64,000 nt of DNA, taken from Leptospira sp. WS4.C2 (GTDB taxonomy: Bacteria > Spirochaetota > Leptospiria > Leptospirales > Leptospiraceae). The stretch is from NCBI RefSeq assembly GCF_040833985.1, contig NZ_CP162139.1, positions 248,001-312,000 of the forward strand, written 5' to 3'. Within the stretch, counting starts at the first letter, position 1. The number at the start of each line of letters is the position of its first letter. The notes beneath the pieces are model-generated. The model did no database searches. It was given only the letters and a program-made list of their open reading frames with translations, and was not told the origin of the DNA. The translations under genes and the position numbers were made by a program. This document shows positions 9,283 through 17,714 of the stretch, piece after piece.

Positions 9283-9448
9283 AACTCCCCAAAATTCCCT
9301 AAAACGGGGGAAGGGGAAACACTACGATGAAGTTACTTTATATGAAACCCACCCTTTGGGGTCAAAAAAAATTAGGATGTACGCTCAAAAAGATAAGTAA
9401 AATTTTGTCAGATTTTTTTCTAATCTGTGCAATATAGTTGGAACGGAA
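9283..9448. other. A/T-rich divergent intergenic region with a further tiny ORF
   Basis: The region separates the minus-strand zinc-ribbon gene from the plus-strand ABC operon and should hold both promoters, but no convincing -35/-10 pair could be fixed. A 36-codon frame (9327-9437, MKLLYMKPTLWGQ...) follows a GGGGGAAGGGG stretch. The CAGATT...AATCTG inverted repeat around 9409-9427 is a weak hairpin. Confidence 0.3.
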
Positions 9449-9583
9449 ATGAAAATTAAAAAAATTATAACTGTTATGGAAAAATTTGAAAAATCGTTGT
9501 TAGGCGAACAATTTCTTATTAAATGCCCGTTATTAGTCATGTCTCTTTTGTTAGGTGATAAAATCTTTGGGGGAAAAACCTAG
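9449..9583 (+). CDS. Possible 44-residue leader peptide coupled to the ABC ATPase gene
   Basis: An ATG at 9449 preceded by GGAACGGAA opens a 44-codon frame (MKIKKIITVMEKFEK...) that ends with TAG at 9581-9583. The final G is also the first base of the GTG start of the downstream ABC gene (TAGTG). Such one-base overlap usually means translational coupling. The peptide has a basic N-terminus and a hydrophobic stretch (LLVMSLLLG) near residues 29-37, but no recognised domain. It may be a true small protein, a leader ORF controlling the ABC operon, or chance. Codon use is A/T-rich compared with its neighbours. Confidence 0.35.
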   Translation: MKIKKIITVMEKFEKSLLGEQFLIKCPLLVMSLLLGDKIFGGKT

Positions 9584-10359
9584 TGTTGGAATTTAAAAAT
9601 GTGTTTAAGTCATTTCACAATGAATCGGAAACGATTGATGTGTTGAAAAATATTTCATTTCGCATTGAAACAGGTGAATTTGTAGCGATTATAGGCCCAT
9701 CTGGCTCAGGCAAGTCAACACTACTCGGTGTAGCGGCCGGTCTAGATAAACCGGATACAGGAATTGTTGCATTGGATGGAATCGATGTGACTTTGGAGAA
9801 TGAATCGAATTTAGCTGATTTACGTGCCGATCGGATTGGTTTTATCTTTCAAAACTTCCAATTGCTTCCTGGACTCAATGCCATTGAGAATGTAGGGATT
9901 CCGTTATACTTAAAATCATCACTTACAGAAGCAGAGATCTTAAAAAAATCAGAAAAGATATTAGAGTCTGTATCTATGTCCCATCGTGCGACACACTTCC
10001 CAAAACAGTTGTCAGGTGGTGAAGAACAAAGAATTGCCATTGCTAGGAGTTTTGTGAATGATCCTAAAATCATATTTGCAGATGAACCCACTGCAAACTT
10101 AGATTTTAAAAATAGTAAAACAATCCTAGACCTACTTTTGTACAGAAACAAAGAACAAGGAACCACTCTAGTTGTGGTAACTCATGACCCCGATGTGGCA
10201 AAACTAGCCGATCGTGTGTTAGAAATGAAAGATGGGGAAATTATTTCGGATTCTCGGAACCAAAAGAAAAGTAGGCCGACTTCTTCTGTAAAATTGGCCT
10301 CAAAAAAGACCACCAAACAGAAAAAAACGATAGGAACTTCGAAGAAGGCCAGTCGATGA
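9583..10359 (+). CDS. ABC transporter ATP-binding protein (LolD/MacB/YbbA type)
   Basis: This 258-residue ATPase drives the FtsX-like permease encoded next. It has Walker A GPSGSGKST (38-46), Q loop FIFQNFQLLPGL (88-99), signature LSGGEEQR (143-150) and Walker B IIFADEP (163-169) followed by TANLD, the pattern of LolD/MacB/YbbA enzymes. The GTG start at 9583 is supported by GGGGG about nine bases upstream and by homology from the first residues (LEFKNVFKSF). The C-terminus has an extra Lys/Ser/Thr-rich tail (about 228-258). The end overlaps the permease ATG (ATGA). Lipoprotein release or macrolide export are possible roles for the group; YbbAP-like export is closest. Confidence 0.9.
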   Translation: MLEFKNVFKSFHNESETIDVLKNISFRIETGEFVAIIGPSGSGKSTLLGVAAGLDKPDTGIVALDGIDVTLENESNLADLRADRIGFIFQNFQLLPGLNAIENVGIPLYLKSSLTEAEILKKSEKILESVSMSHRATHFPKQLSGGEEQRIAIARSFVNDPKIIFADEPTANLDFKNSKTILDLLLYRNKEQGTTLVVVTHDPDVAKLADRVLEMKDGEIISDSRNQKKSRPTSSVKLASKKTTKQKKTIGTSKKASR

Positions 10360-12899
10360 AAGCATCTCTGTTTCGTTTTTACCTAAAACGGGAATTATTT
10401 TCTCGGTTTCGGTATTCACTCCTCATCGTTGTTTCGATTACTCTCGGTGTAGGCTCTGTGATTGGGATCCATTCCTATAAAGACAATACTGCAAATGCGA
10501 TCAAAAGAGAGGCAAAATCGATTATGGGGGCCGATATCGCCCTACAATCCCCCCAAGAAATCACAAAAACAGCGGAAAAATTGGTCGAAACCACCCTACC
10601 TGAAGGCTCAGAAACCAGTGCCTCCATCCAGTTTTTATCTATGATTTCCAATGAATCGGGGGAAGAGAATTCGCTCAGTTTTATCAAAGCAGTGGAAACA
10701 AATTACCCCTTCTACGGAGAAATGAAAACCGAACCGGAAGCGGCGTACCGAAATTTAAAACCAAACCAGGTTTTACTGGATAAATCCCTTGTGGAGAATC
10801 TCAAATTAAAACTCGGAGATCGAGTGCGATTAGGCGATAGTTTGCTTGTGTTAGCCGGTGTTGTGGTAAAAGAACCAGGTGCTGTCGGATCTTTTGTGGG
10901 ATCGGCTCCCGGTTCCATCATTCGTAGGGATACGGCAAACAAAACTGGCCTAGTACAACGAGGAAGTCGGATTCGTTATACGATCTATGCCAAGTTTCCG
11001 GATTCCGTCGACAGTTTAGATTGGAAAGACAAAGAGTTTGAATCTCTTATCAAAGAAGACTTAACCATCTATCACAATACAGAAGTGAATTCTGGATCTC
11101 AACAGTTTATCAAAAACACTTTTGATTATATGGCACTCCTTGCACTTGCTGGTTTTTTTCTTGGCGCTATCTCCGTATATACAGCTGTCAGAACTCGGTT
11201 ACTGGAAAAGAGAAATGAAATCGCCATCCTTATGTGTCTCGGTGCCAAACCGAATGTGATTTTACTTTTGGTCTTTGCTGAAATTTTGATTCTTTCTATC
11301 TTTGGAACCACACTTGGATTGGCACTTGGGTATGGAATCCAATCCATCTTACCTGATATCAGCGGGCTTATGTCAGTAGAAACAGGGATAGTATTTGGAT
11401 TATCTTTTTCTTCCATTCTTTGGAGTTTGGTGCTTGGCGTTGTACTTCCTTTACTGATTTCCATTCCTCTTGTTTTAGAAACAAGATCGGTGAAACCACT
11501 GGCAGCATTAAAAGAAGTAGAATCACAAACCAGTGGGAATTTATCCACATCCAAATGGCAGTTTGTTTCTTTCCTTTTGATTTACATTTTATTTACAAGT
11601 CTTGCTGTTCTCGAAACAGAAAGTATCTTTAAAGGAATTCTTTTTACTTTAGTTTTGTTAACCTTACCCGTTCTTGTATACGGATTGTATATACTTCTTG
11701 GACTATTCATCACTAAAATTTCTAAACTGGGATGGCTATCGAAAGAGTGGAGTCTTGTGACAAAAAAAGTAACTCGTAAATCGGGAGCCTTAAGACTATC
11801 CATCATTGGCCTTGGGTCTGCTCTTTTTATCCTCACTTTGTCCCTTATCTTACAAGAAAGTTTACTGGAACTGAGTGGTGCCCGTGAGATCGAACGTAGA
11901 CCCAATATGTTTCTTTTGGACATCCGAGAAACGCAAAAAGATAACCTACTAACAGCGATTAAAGAATTTCCTGTGGAAAAACAATATTTGGCTCCGGTGA
12001 TTGGGGCAAGACTTTCCAAAGTCAATGGAGAACCCATCAAAAAAGAAGATACCATCAAAAACGCAATGGATCGGAATTGGCGGGCCACTGCCAGAACTCG
12101 TGAATACTTTTTATCGTATCGGGACACGCTCTATGATACCGAAGAAGTGACCAAAGGGAATTGGTGGAACGAATCCGGTCGGAATGAAGTTTCGGTAGAA
12201 CGTGATTTCGCAGGTTATTTGCAAGCAGGGGTAGGGGATGAACTCACCTTCAATGTCCAAGGCCGTGAAGTTTCAGGAAAAATCACAAACCTTCGTTCGG
12301 TGAACTGGGCTGATATGAAACCTAACTTTGTGGTTCTCTTTTCCAAAGGAATTTTAGAAAAAGCTCCTCGGTTTTATATTGTTTCCTTACTGATTGATAC
12401 AAATGAAGACAGATACCAATTACAAAAAGTAATCGTGAATCAGTTTCCGAATATCACGGTGATTGATACGGAAAAAACCATCCAAGCCTTTATGGGAATT
12501 TTGGAAAAAGTGACACAGATGATGGCACTGATGACAGCCTTTATTTTGGCAGCTTCTTTTGTTCTCGTCTTTACCACCTTATATGCAAGCCAATCGGAAC
12601 GAAAACGGGAATTTGCTTTGTTAAGAGTGATTGGTGCCAACAGTCGGTTTATGGGTAAACATTTTCTTAGAGAAGCACTGCTTGTTTCCATAATTTCGTT
12701 TTTACTGGGACTCATCTATGCAGTCGTTTCCAACGAGGTGCTGAACCGATCAGTTTTGGAGCTTCGAAGTGTGTATCCTTATGGACAACTTTCCCTAGTA
12801 TTTGTAGGGATTTGTTTTGTGACGGTGAGTTTGTATGCACTCGGACTCTTTAGTTTCTTTCGAATGCCAACAAAGACGGTACTGAAAGAAATCAAATAA
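10356..12899 (+). CDS. FtsX-family ABC permease (YbbP-like)
   Basis: The 847-residue membrane protein has one N-terminal membrane segment (about 20-37), a large periplasmic domain, and two FtsX permease blocks. The first lies around residues 255-365, followed by several further membrane helices; the second is at the C-terminus (about 715-845). This duplicated layout is that of YbbP-type (COG3127) permeases rather than the single-block LolC/E or MacB. It partners the overlapping ATPase gene. The known family mechanism is mechanotransmission that extracts or moves lipophilic substrates across the periplasmic face; the substrate here is unknown. No MacA-like adaptor is nearby. Confidence 0.85.
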   Translation: MKASLFRFYLKRELFSRFRYSLLIVVSITLGVGSVIGIHSYKDNTANAIKREAKSIMGADIALQSPQEITKTAEKLVETTLPEGSETSASIQFLSMISNESGEENSLSFIKAVETNYPFYGEMKTEPEAAYRNLKPNQVLLDKSLVENLKLKLGDRVRLGDSLLVLAGVVVKEPGAVGSFVGSAPGSIIRRDTANKTGLVQRGSRIRYTIYAKFPDSVDSLDWKDKEFESLIKEDLTIYHNTEVNSGSQQFIKNTFDYMALLALAGFFLGAISVYTAVRTRLLEKRNEIAILMCLGAKPNVILLLVFAEILILSIFGTTLGLALGYGIQSILPDISGLMSVETGIVFGLSFSSILWSLVLGVVLPLLISIPLVLETRSVKPLAALKEVESQTSGNLSTSKWQFVSFLLIYILFTSLAVLETESIFKGILFTLVLLTLPVLVYGLYILLGLFITKISKLGWLSKEWSLVTKKVTRKSGALRLSIIGLGSALFILTLSLILQESLLELSGAREIERRPNMFLLDIRETQKDNLLTAIKEFPVEKQYLAPVIGARLSKVNGEPIKKEDTIKNAMDRNWRATARTREYFLSYRDTLYDTEEVTKGNWWNESGRNEVSVERDFAGYLQAGVGDELTFNVQGREVSGKITNLRSVNWADMKPNFVVLFSKGILEKAPRFYIVSLLIDTNEDRYQLQKVIVNQFPNITVIDTEKTIQAFMGILEKVTQMMALMTAFILAASFVLVFTTLYASQSERKREFALLRVIGANSRFMGKHFLREALLVSIISFLLGLIYAVVSNEVLNRSVLELRSVYPYGQLSLVFVGICFVTVSLYALGLFSFFRMPTKTVLKEIK

Positions 12900-13006
12900 T
12901 GAAAATCGGTTTGATGGAACTTTGATTCCTTAAACCTAAAGGTTTGATTTAGGAACAAAAGAACTCATTGATAAATCAGTTTGTGATTTATGGATTTAAA
13001 AACAAA

Positions 13007-13032
13007 AAAGCCCGGGGTTAAAGCCGGGCTTT
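13007..13032. terminator. Bidirectional intrinsic terminator
   Basis: AAAGCCCGG (13007-13015) and CCGGGCTTT (13024-13032) form a perfect 9-bp GC-rich stem with an 8-nt loop, flanked by A residues on one side and T residues on the other. It lies between the convergent ABC permease and fcpA genes and suits both. A weaker A/T hairpin (ATAAATCA/TGATTTAT, 12971-12991) lies just before it. Confidence 0.85.
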
Positions 13033-13057
13033 CTCATTGAAAGAGATGTTTTCGGGA

Positions 13058-13984
<927 letters not shown>

Positions 13985-14187
13985 TCAATATTTTGAAGGA
14001 ATAGGTTTATCTATTTCTTCAATGAAAGTATCGGAATGGCAAGAGTCAATAATAACGAATTAATGCGGAAAAAAACCTAATTGTGAACTTTTTCTTCCGA
14101 TTCTATTCCATTTAAAGGGACATAAGTCCTTAAACTCCTAAAAAATCTCATTCCTTGACAGCTTAGTGAATCCGAGAAGATTGCTCC

Positions 14188-15057
14188 TTGGAGATGAATT
14201 TATCCGAAATTACTTCCATCCGAGACGGAAATCCGCAGTGTAAAACCTGTGGAGGGGTCGGAATTACCTTAGCAGAACATGTCCGGGGCTCGCGTTCCGG
14301 GGCGCTAGTGCTTTGCCATTGTATTGGCAGCGACTGTAACACTTGTGAGTCGAAGGGACAGCCCCCTTATATGACTTTTGATCGAAAATTGGACAAAATG
14401 CTCCCATGTGTTTGCCACAATGCTCGGTTTTCCCTTCGGAACCTAGAGAATTTAGTCGAAAAAGCCAACATTCCGGCACGCTACCGCTTCCAATTTTTGT
14501 CCACAATTGACATTGGAGACACTGCAAACGATCCCGATATGTCTTTTATCATCGCTCATGACTGGGCCAATGAGCTCGTTCATAAATTTAAAAATCCTGA
14601 TTTTTCTCCACAAGGGTTTTATCTTTGGGGTGGGACTGGGTCTGGGAAAACCTTACTCGCTTGTGTGATTTTAAACGAACTCATCTTTCGTTATGGGATC
14701 ACTTGTAAGTATGCAAAGGTAAACAAAGACTTTTTGTCTGCGATTCGTGATACTTACCAATCCGATAGCGAAACTCATGGACAAGAACGTTCTATCGAAA
14801 AGGAATTTGCGAACGTGGATGTTCTTATCATTGATGACTTTGGAGTACAGAAAGAATCCGAATTCAACAATAGAAAGTTATACGATCTGATTGATAGTCG
14901 TTATGAACAAGAAAAACTGACACTTCTCACTTCCAACCACTCGCTTGTGGAGTGGAGGGATCGGGGCCAAGGTCGCATATACTCACGGCTCATGGAAATG
15001 ACCAAAGAAATTGAATTAAAGTGTCCGGACTATCGCACTAAGTTTGTAAAGAGGTAA
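14188..15057 (+). CDS. DnaC/IstB-like AAA+ ATPase with cysteine-rich N-terminus
   Basis: This 289-residue protein resembles DnaC/DnaI helicase loaders. An N-terminal block holds eight paired cysteines (18, 21, 43, 45, 50, 53, 74, 76), suggesting two zinc sites. The ATPase domain has Walker A GGTGSGKT (148-155) and Walker B VLIIDDFG (212-219). The TTG at 14188 was chosen because GAGAAG lies eight bases upstream; the ATG at 14194 directly abuts GGAG and is less well placed. folK follows after four bases. No transposase is near, which argues against IstB. Loading DnaB during replication is the likely role but is inferred from the family. Confidence 0.75.
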   Translation: MEMNLSEITSIRDGNPQCKTCGGVGITLAEHVRGSRSGALVLCHCIGSDCNTCESKGQPPYMTFDRKLDKMLPCVCHNARFSLRNLENLVEKANIPARYRFQFLSTIDIGDTANDPDMSFIIAHDWANELVHKFKNPDFSPQGFYLWGGTGSGKTLLACVILNELIFRYGITCKYAKVNKDFLSAIRDTYQSDSETHGQERSIEKEFANVDVLIIDDFGVQKESEFNNRKLYDLIDSRYEQEKLTLLTSNHSLVEWRDRGQGRIYSRLMEMTKEIELKCPDYRTKFVKR

Positions 15058-15061
15058 GATC

Positions 15062-15535
15062 ATGAAATATTCCAACATTGCCTTTTTGTCATTAGGATCC
15101 AATATTGGTGACAGACATCACTTTATGGACCAGGCAATTTGGGAAATTTCTACCTTACCAGAATTACAAATTTTAAAACAATCGGAAAGATTGGAAACTG
15201 CCCCATTAGAAAATACAAACCAACCATACTTTTTAAACCAAATCGTAAAAGTAATGGTATCTTCTGCCTTTACACTTCCTTGCCTATTGGATTCATTACA
15301 AGGAATCGAAGATAAACTCGGTCGCAAACGTAGGTCTTGGAAAGGGCCTCGCGAAATTGATATCGATATCTTAACTTATGAAGCGGTGGTGATGAAAACA
15401 GATTTTTTACACCTTCCTCATCATTCGCTCTATTCTCGACCTTTCATAAAACAATTGTTAACCGATATGGGAGAAATTGGAGTGTATGCACTCTTTTTGG
15501 AACTAAACCATGAAAAACATTATTCTACAGTATAA
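15062..15535 (+). CDS. folK: HPPK, folate biosynthesis pyrophosphokinase
   Basis: The 157-residue enzyme transfers pyrophosphate from ATP to 6-hydroxymethyl-7,8-dihydropterin in folate synthesis. It starts with the family motif LSLGSNIGDR (9-18). RSWKGPREIDIDIL (91-104) supplies the two Mg-binding aspartates (100 and 102). It begins four bases after the DnaC-like gene and its last 26 bases overlap panB, so the three genes are probably one operon. folK next to panB is common because both serve one-carbon and coenzyme A precursor metabolism. Confidence 0.93.
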   Translation: MKYSNIAFLSLGSNIGDRHHFMDQAIWEISTLPELQILKQSERLETAPLENTNQPYFLNQIVKVMVSSAFTLPCLLDSLQGIEDKLGRKRRSWKGPREIDIDILTYEAVVMKTDFLHLPHHSLYSRPFIKQLLTDMGEIGVYALFLELNHEKHYSTV

Positions 15536-16316
15536 AAAAAAATATGACGCCGGGGAACCGATCTCTGTTGTCACTTGTTACGATTATACCTTCGCCACTC
15601 TGTTTAACCGAACTGAAGTAGATTGCCTCCTTGTAGGAGATTCTCTTGGAATGGTAATCCAAGGAAACCAGTCCACACTACCTGTCACACTCGATGAAAT
15701 CATCTACCACACAAAAGCGGTTTGTAAGGGCGCTCCTGATAAAACCATTGTAGCTGATTTGCCATTTTTATCTTACCAAACCTCCATTGAAGAAGGGATT
15801 CGTTCTGCAGGCCGTGTGCTAAAAGAAACCAATGCTTCTTGTGTAAAACTCGAAGGGGATTCTGATTTTATCATCGAACTCACTAGAAGGATGACAGAAT
15901 CTGGGATTCCGGTTTTTGCACACTTGGGTCTCACTCCTCAGTCGGTTCACACCCTCGGGGGACACCGTGTCCAAGGAAAAACCGAAGCCGCTCGTTCCAA
16001 AATGATTCGAAAATCCAGAGAAATTGCAGAGGCTGGCGCCTTTGCCTTGTTACTCGAGATGGTTCCCGAATCCTTGGGAAAAGAAATTACCGAATCCATT
16101 CGCATTCCGACGATTGGAATTGGGGCCGGAAAGTATACCTCGGGACAAGTGCTTGTAATGCAGGATTTACTGGGGCTAACTGAAGACTTTCATCCTAAGT
16201 TTTTAAAGAAGTTTGGGAATCTCGGTGGGGCAGTGAAGGATGCGGTGAATCTTTACCACCGCGAAGTTTCTAAACGTGAGTATCCATCGGAAACCCACGT
16301 TTTTCCAGATACTTAA
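15510..16316 (+). CDS. panB: 3-methyl-2-oxobutanoate hydroxymethyltransferase
   Basis: This 268-residue enzyme makes ketopantoate from 2-oxoisovalerate using methylene-tetrahydrofolate, the first step to pantothenate. Conserved elements are VGDSLGMV (42-49, metal and substrate site), VKLEG (112-116), HLGLTPQS, and GIGAGKYTSGQVLVMQDLLG near 205-225. The length matches the family. The start overlaps the folK 3' end by 26 bases in another frame. No panC or panD is nearby. Confidence 0.95.
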   Translation: MKNIILQYKKKYDAGEPISVVTCYDYTFATLFNRTEVDCLLVGDSLGMVIQGNQSTLPVTLDEIIYHTKAVCKGAPDKTIVADLPFLSYQTSIEEGIRSAGRVLKETNASCVKLEGDSDFIIELTRRMTESGIPVFAHLGLTPQSVHTLGGHRVQGKTEAARSKMIRKSREIAEAGAFALLLEMVPESLGKEITESIRIPTIGIGAGKYTSGQVLVMQDLLGLTEDFHPKFLKKFGNLGGAVKDAVNLYHREVSKREYPSETHVFPDT

Positions 16317-16320
16317 AGTT

Positions 16321-17370
16321 CTATTTTCTCTTCTTGGCCGCTTCTGCCAATCGTTCGAACATTGGAACTGTTGTTTCCCAAGAGACACATGCATCGGTGA
16401 TGGACTGACCATAAACTAGAGGTTTTGCATCGATGGACTGGTTTCCTTCTTTGAGATGGCTTTCAATCATCACACCTAAGATATGATTGCTTCCTTTCGC
16501 AAATTGTTCCGCTACTGCATCGATTACACCTGATTGTTTTCGAAAGTCTTTTTGACTATTGCCATGAGAACAGTCCACCATCACTTTGGGAGGAAGGCCC
16601 GCTTTTTCAATTTGCGTACAAACTTCAGTGACAGAGGCCTCATCATAGTTAGGTCCTTTGTTTCCTCCACGTAAAATCACATGAGTGTCTTTGTTGCCCG
16701 CAGTCCGAAAGATGGCACTACTTCCTTGGTTGGTAACAGAAAGGAAATGGTGGCTTGATCCCGCAGAACGAATCGCATCCACGGCAATTTGTACATTTCC
16801 ATCGGTTCCATTTTTAAATCCAATAGGAGCCGACAATCCCGATGCCAATTCACGATGCACTTGGCTTTCTGTGGTCCTTGCACCAATGGCACCCCAAGCC
16901 ACTAAATCGGCAATGTACTGGGGGGAAATCACATCTAAAAATTCGGTTCCGCAAGGGATTCCCATATTATTCAAATCTAACAAAAGTTTGCGGGCAAGTT
17001 GCAGACCTTTGTTGATATGGAAAGATCCATCTAAATCTGGGTCATTGATGAGACCTTTCCAACCCACAGTGGTTCTTGGTTTTTCAAAATACACTCTCAT
17101 CACAATGAGGAGTTCGTTTTTAAATTCTTCGATTTTTGGTTTTAGTTTTGATGCATATTCCATCACGGCACCAATGTCATGAACAGAACATGGTCCAACA
17201 ACAACTAACATTCGCTTGTTGTCTTTTCCGTGAATGATATCAGAAATTTCGCTTCTGGTGCGTACGACCACATCGGATGCTGCATCAGTTAATGGAAGTT
17301 CTTCGATGATGACAGAAGGAGGGATAAGACTGTGTTGTTCTAAAATTCTTAAATTAGCTGTAGGTTTCAT
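16321..17370 (-). CDS. 3-deoxy-7-phosphoheptulonate (DAHP) synthase, class I
   Basis: The 349-residue enzyme condenses phosphoenolpyruvate and erythrose 4-phosphate, the entry to aromatic amino-acid synthesis. It has the AroF/G/H-type landmarks: VVGPCSVHD (57-65), GTEFLDVISPQY, GARTTESQVHRE, GFKNGTDG, VILRGGNKGPNYD and MVDCSHGNSQKD. The length matches E. coli isozymes. Which amino acid inhibits it cannot be read from this alone, so no aroF/G/H symbol is given. Its ATG is two bases after the rhodanese gene stop, so the two may share a transcript. Confidence 0.94.
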   Translation of the reverse strand: MKPTANLRILEQHSLIPPSVIIEELPLTDAASDVVVRTRSEISDIIHGKDNKRMLVVVGPCSVHDIGAVMEYASKLKPKIEEFKNELLIVMRVYFEKPRTTVGWKGLINDPDLDGSFHINKGLQLARKLLLDLNNMGIPCGTEFLDVISPQYIADLVAWGAIGARTTESQVHRELASGLSAPIGFKNGTDGNVQIAVDAIRSAGSSHHFLSVTNQGSSAIFRTAGNKDTHVILRGGNKGPNYDEASVTEVCTQIEKAGLPPKVMVDCSHGNSQKDFRKQSGVIDAVAEQFAKGSNHILGVMIESHLKEGNQSIDAKPLVYGQSITDACVSWETTVPMFERLAEAAKKRK

Positions 17371-17372
17371 AA

Positions 17373-17714
17373 TTAATACTTTTGCATGGAAGGGTCTACT
17401 AAATCGGAATAGGCTAAGGTTCCGCCAGCTACGTTTTTGTAAGATTTGAATCCTGCTTGGGCTAAAATTCCGCAGGCCATTCCTGACCTTCCACCAGAGC
17501 GGCAGTACACCAAAATTTCTTTATCGATTTGGCTTTTCAATTCTTCGATTCGGGCAGCAAGTTCACTCACGGGAATGAGTTTGTCTGTGCCAGGAACTAA
17601 AGCAATTTGTTGTTCGTTCGGATTTCTTACATCCAATACAAAAAAATCATCCTTACCTTCTGCCCTTGCATCCAAACGTTTTTTAAAACTTACTACATCA
17701 ATTTCCGGTACCAT
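17373..17714 (-). CDS. Rhodanese-domain sulfurtransferase
   Basis: The 113-residue single-domain rhodanese has the CH2A-like FFVLDVRNPNE (24-34) and the active-site loop CRSGGRSG with Cys71. Members move sulfane sulfur to acceptors; the acceptor here is unknown. The ATG at 17714 (MVPEIDVVSF) was chosen over an upstream in-frame start because it matches the family start and its A overlaps the last base of the ABC-F stop codon (TAATG). That suggests coupled translation from the ABC-F mRNA. Confidence 0.88.
   Translation of the reverse strand: MVPEIDVVSFKKRLDARAEGKDDFFVLDVRNPNEQQIALVPGTDKLIPVSELAARIEELKSQIDKEILVYCRSGGRSGMACGILAQAGFKSYKNVAGGTLAYSDLVDPSMQKY

Noticed and set aside
11582..12127. 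181-codon minus-strand frame
   Set aside because: It is fully inside the FtsX-like permease gene, has no homology pattern and is rich in Ser and Arg as shadows often are.
14155..14183. TTGACA as a sigma70 -35 box for the DnaC-like gene
   Set aside because: The hexamer is perfect, but no acceptable -10 box sits 16-18 bases downstream, so no promoter is claimed.
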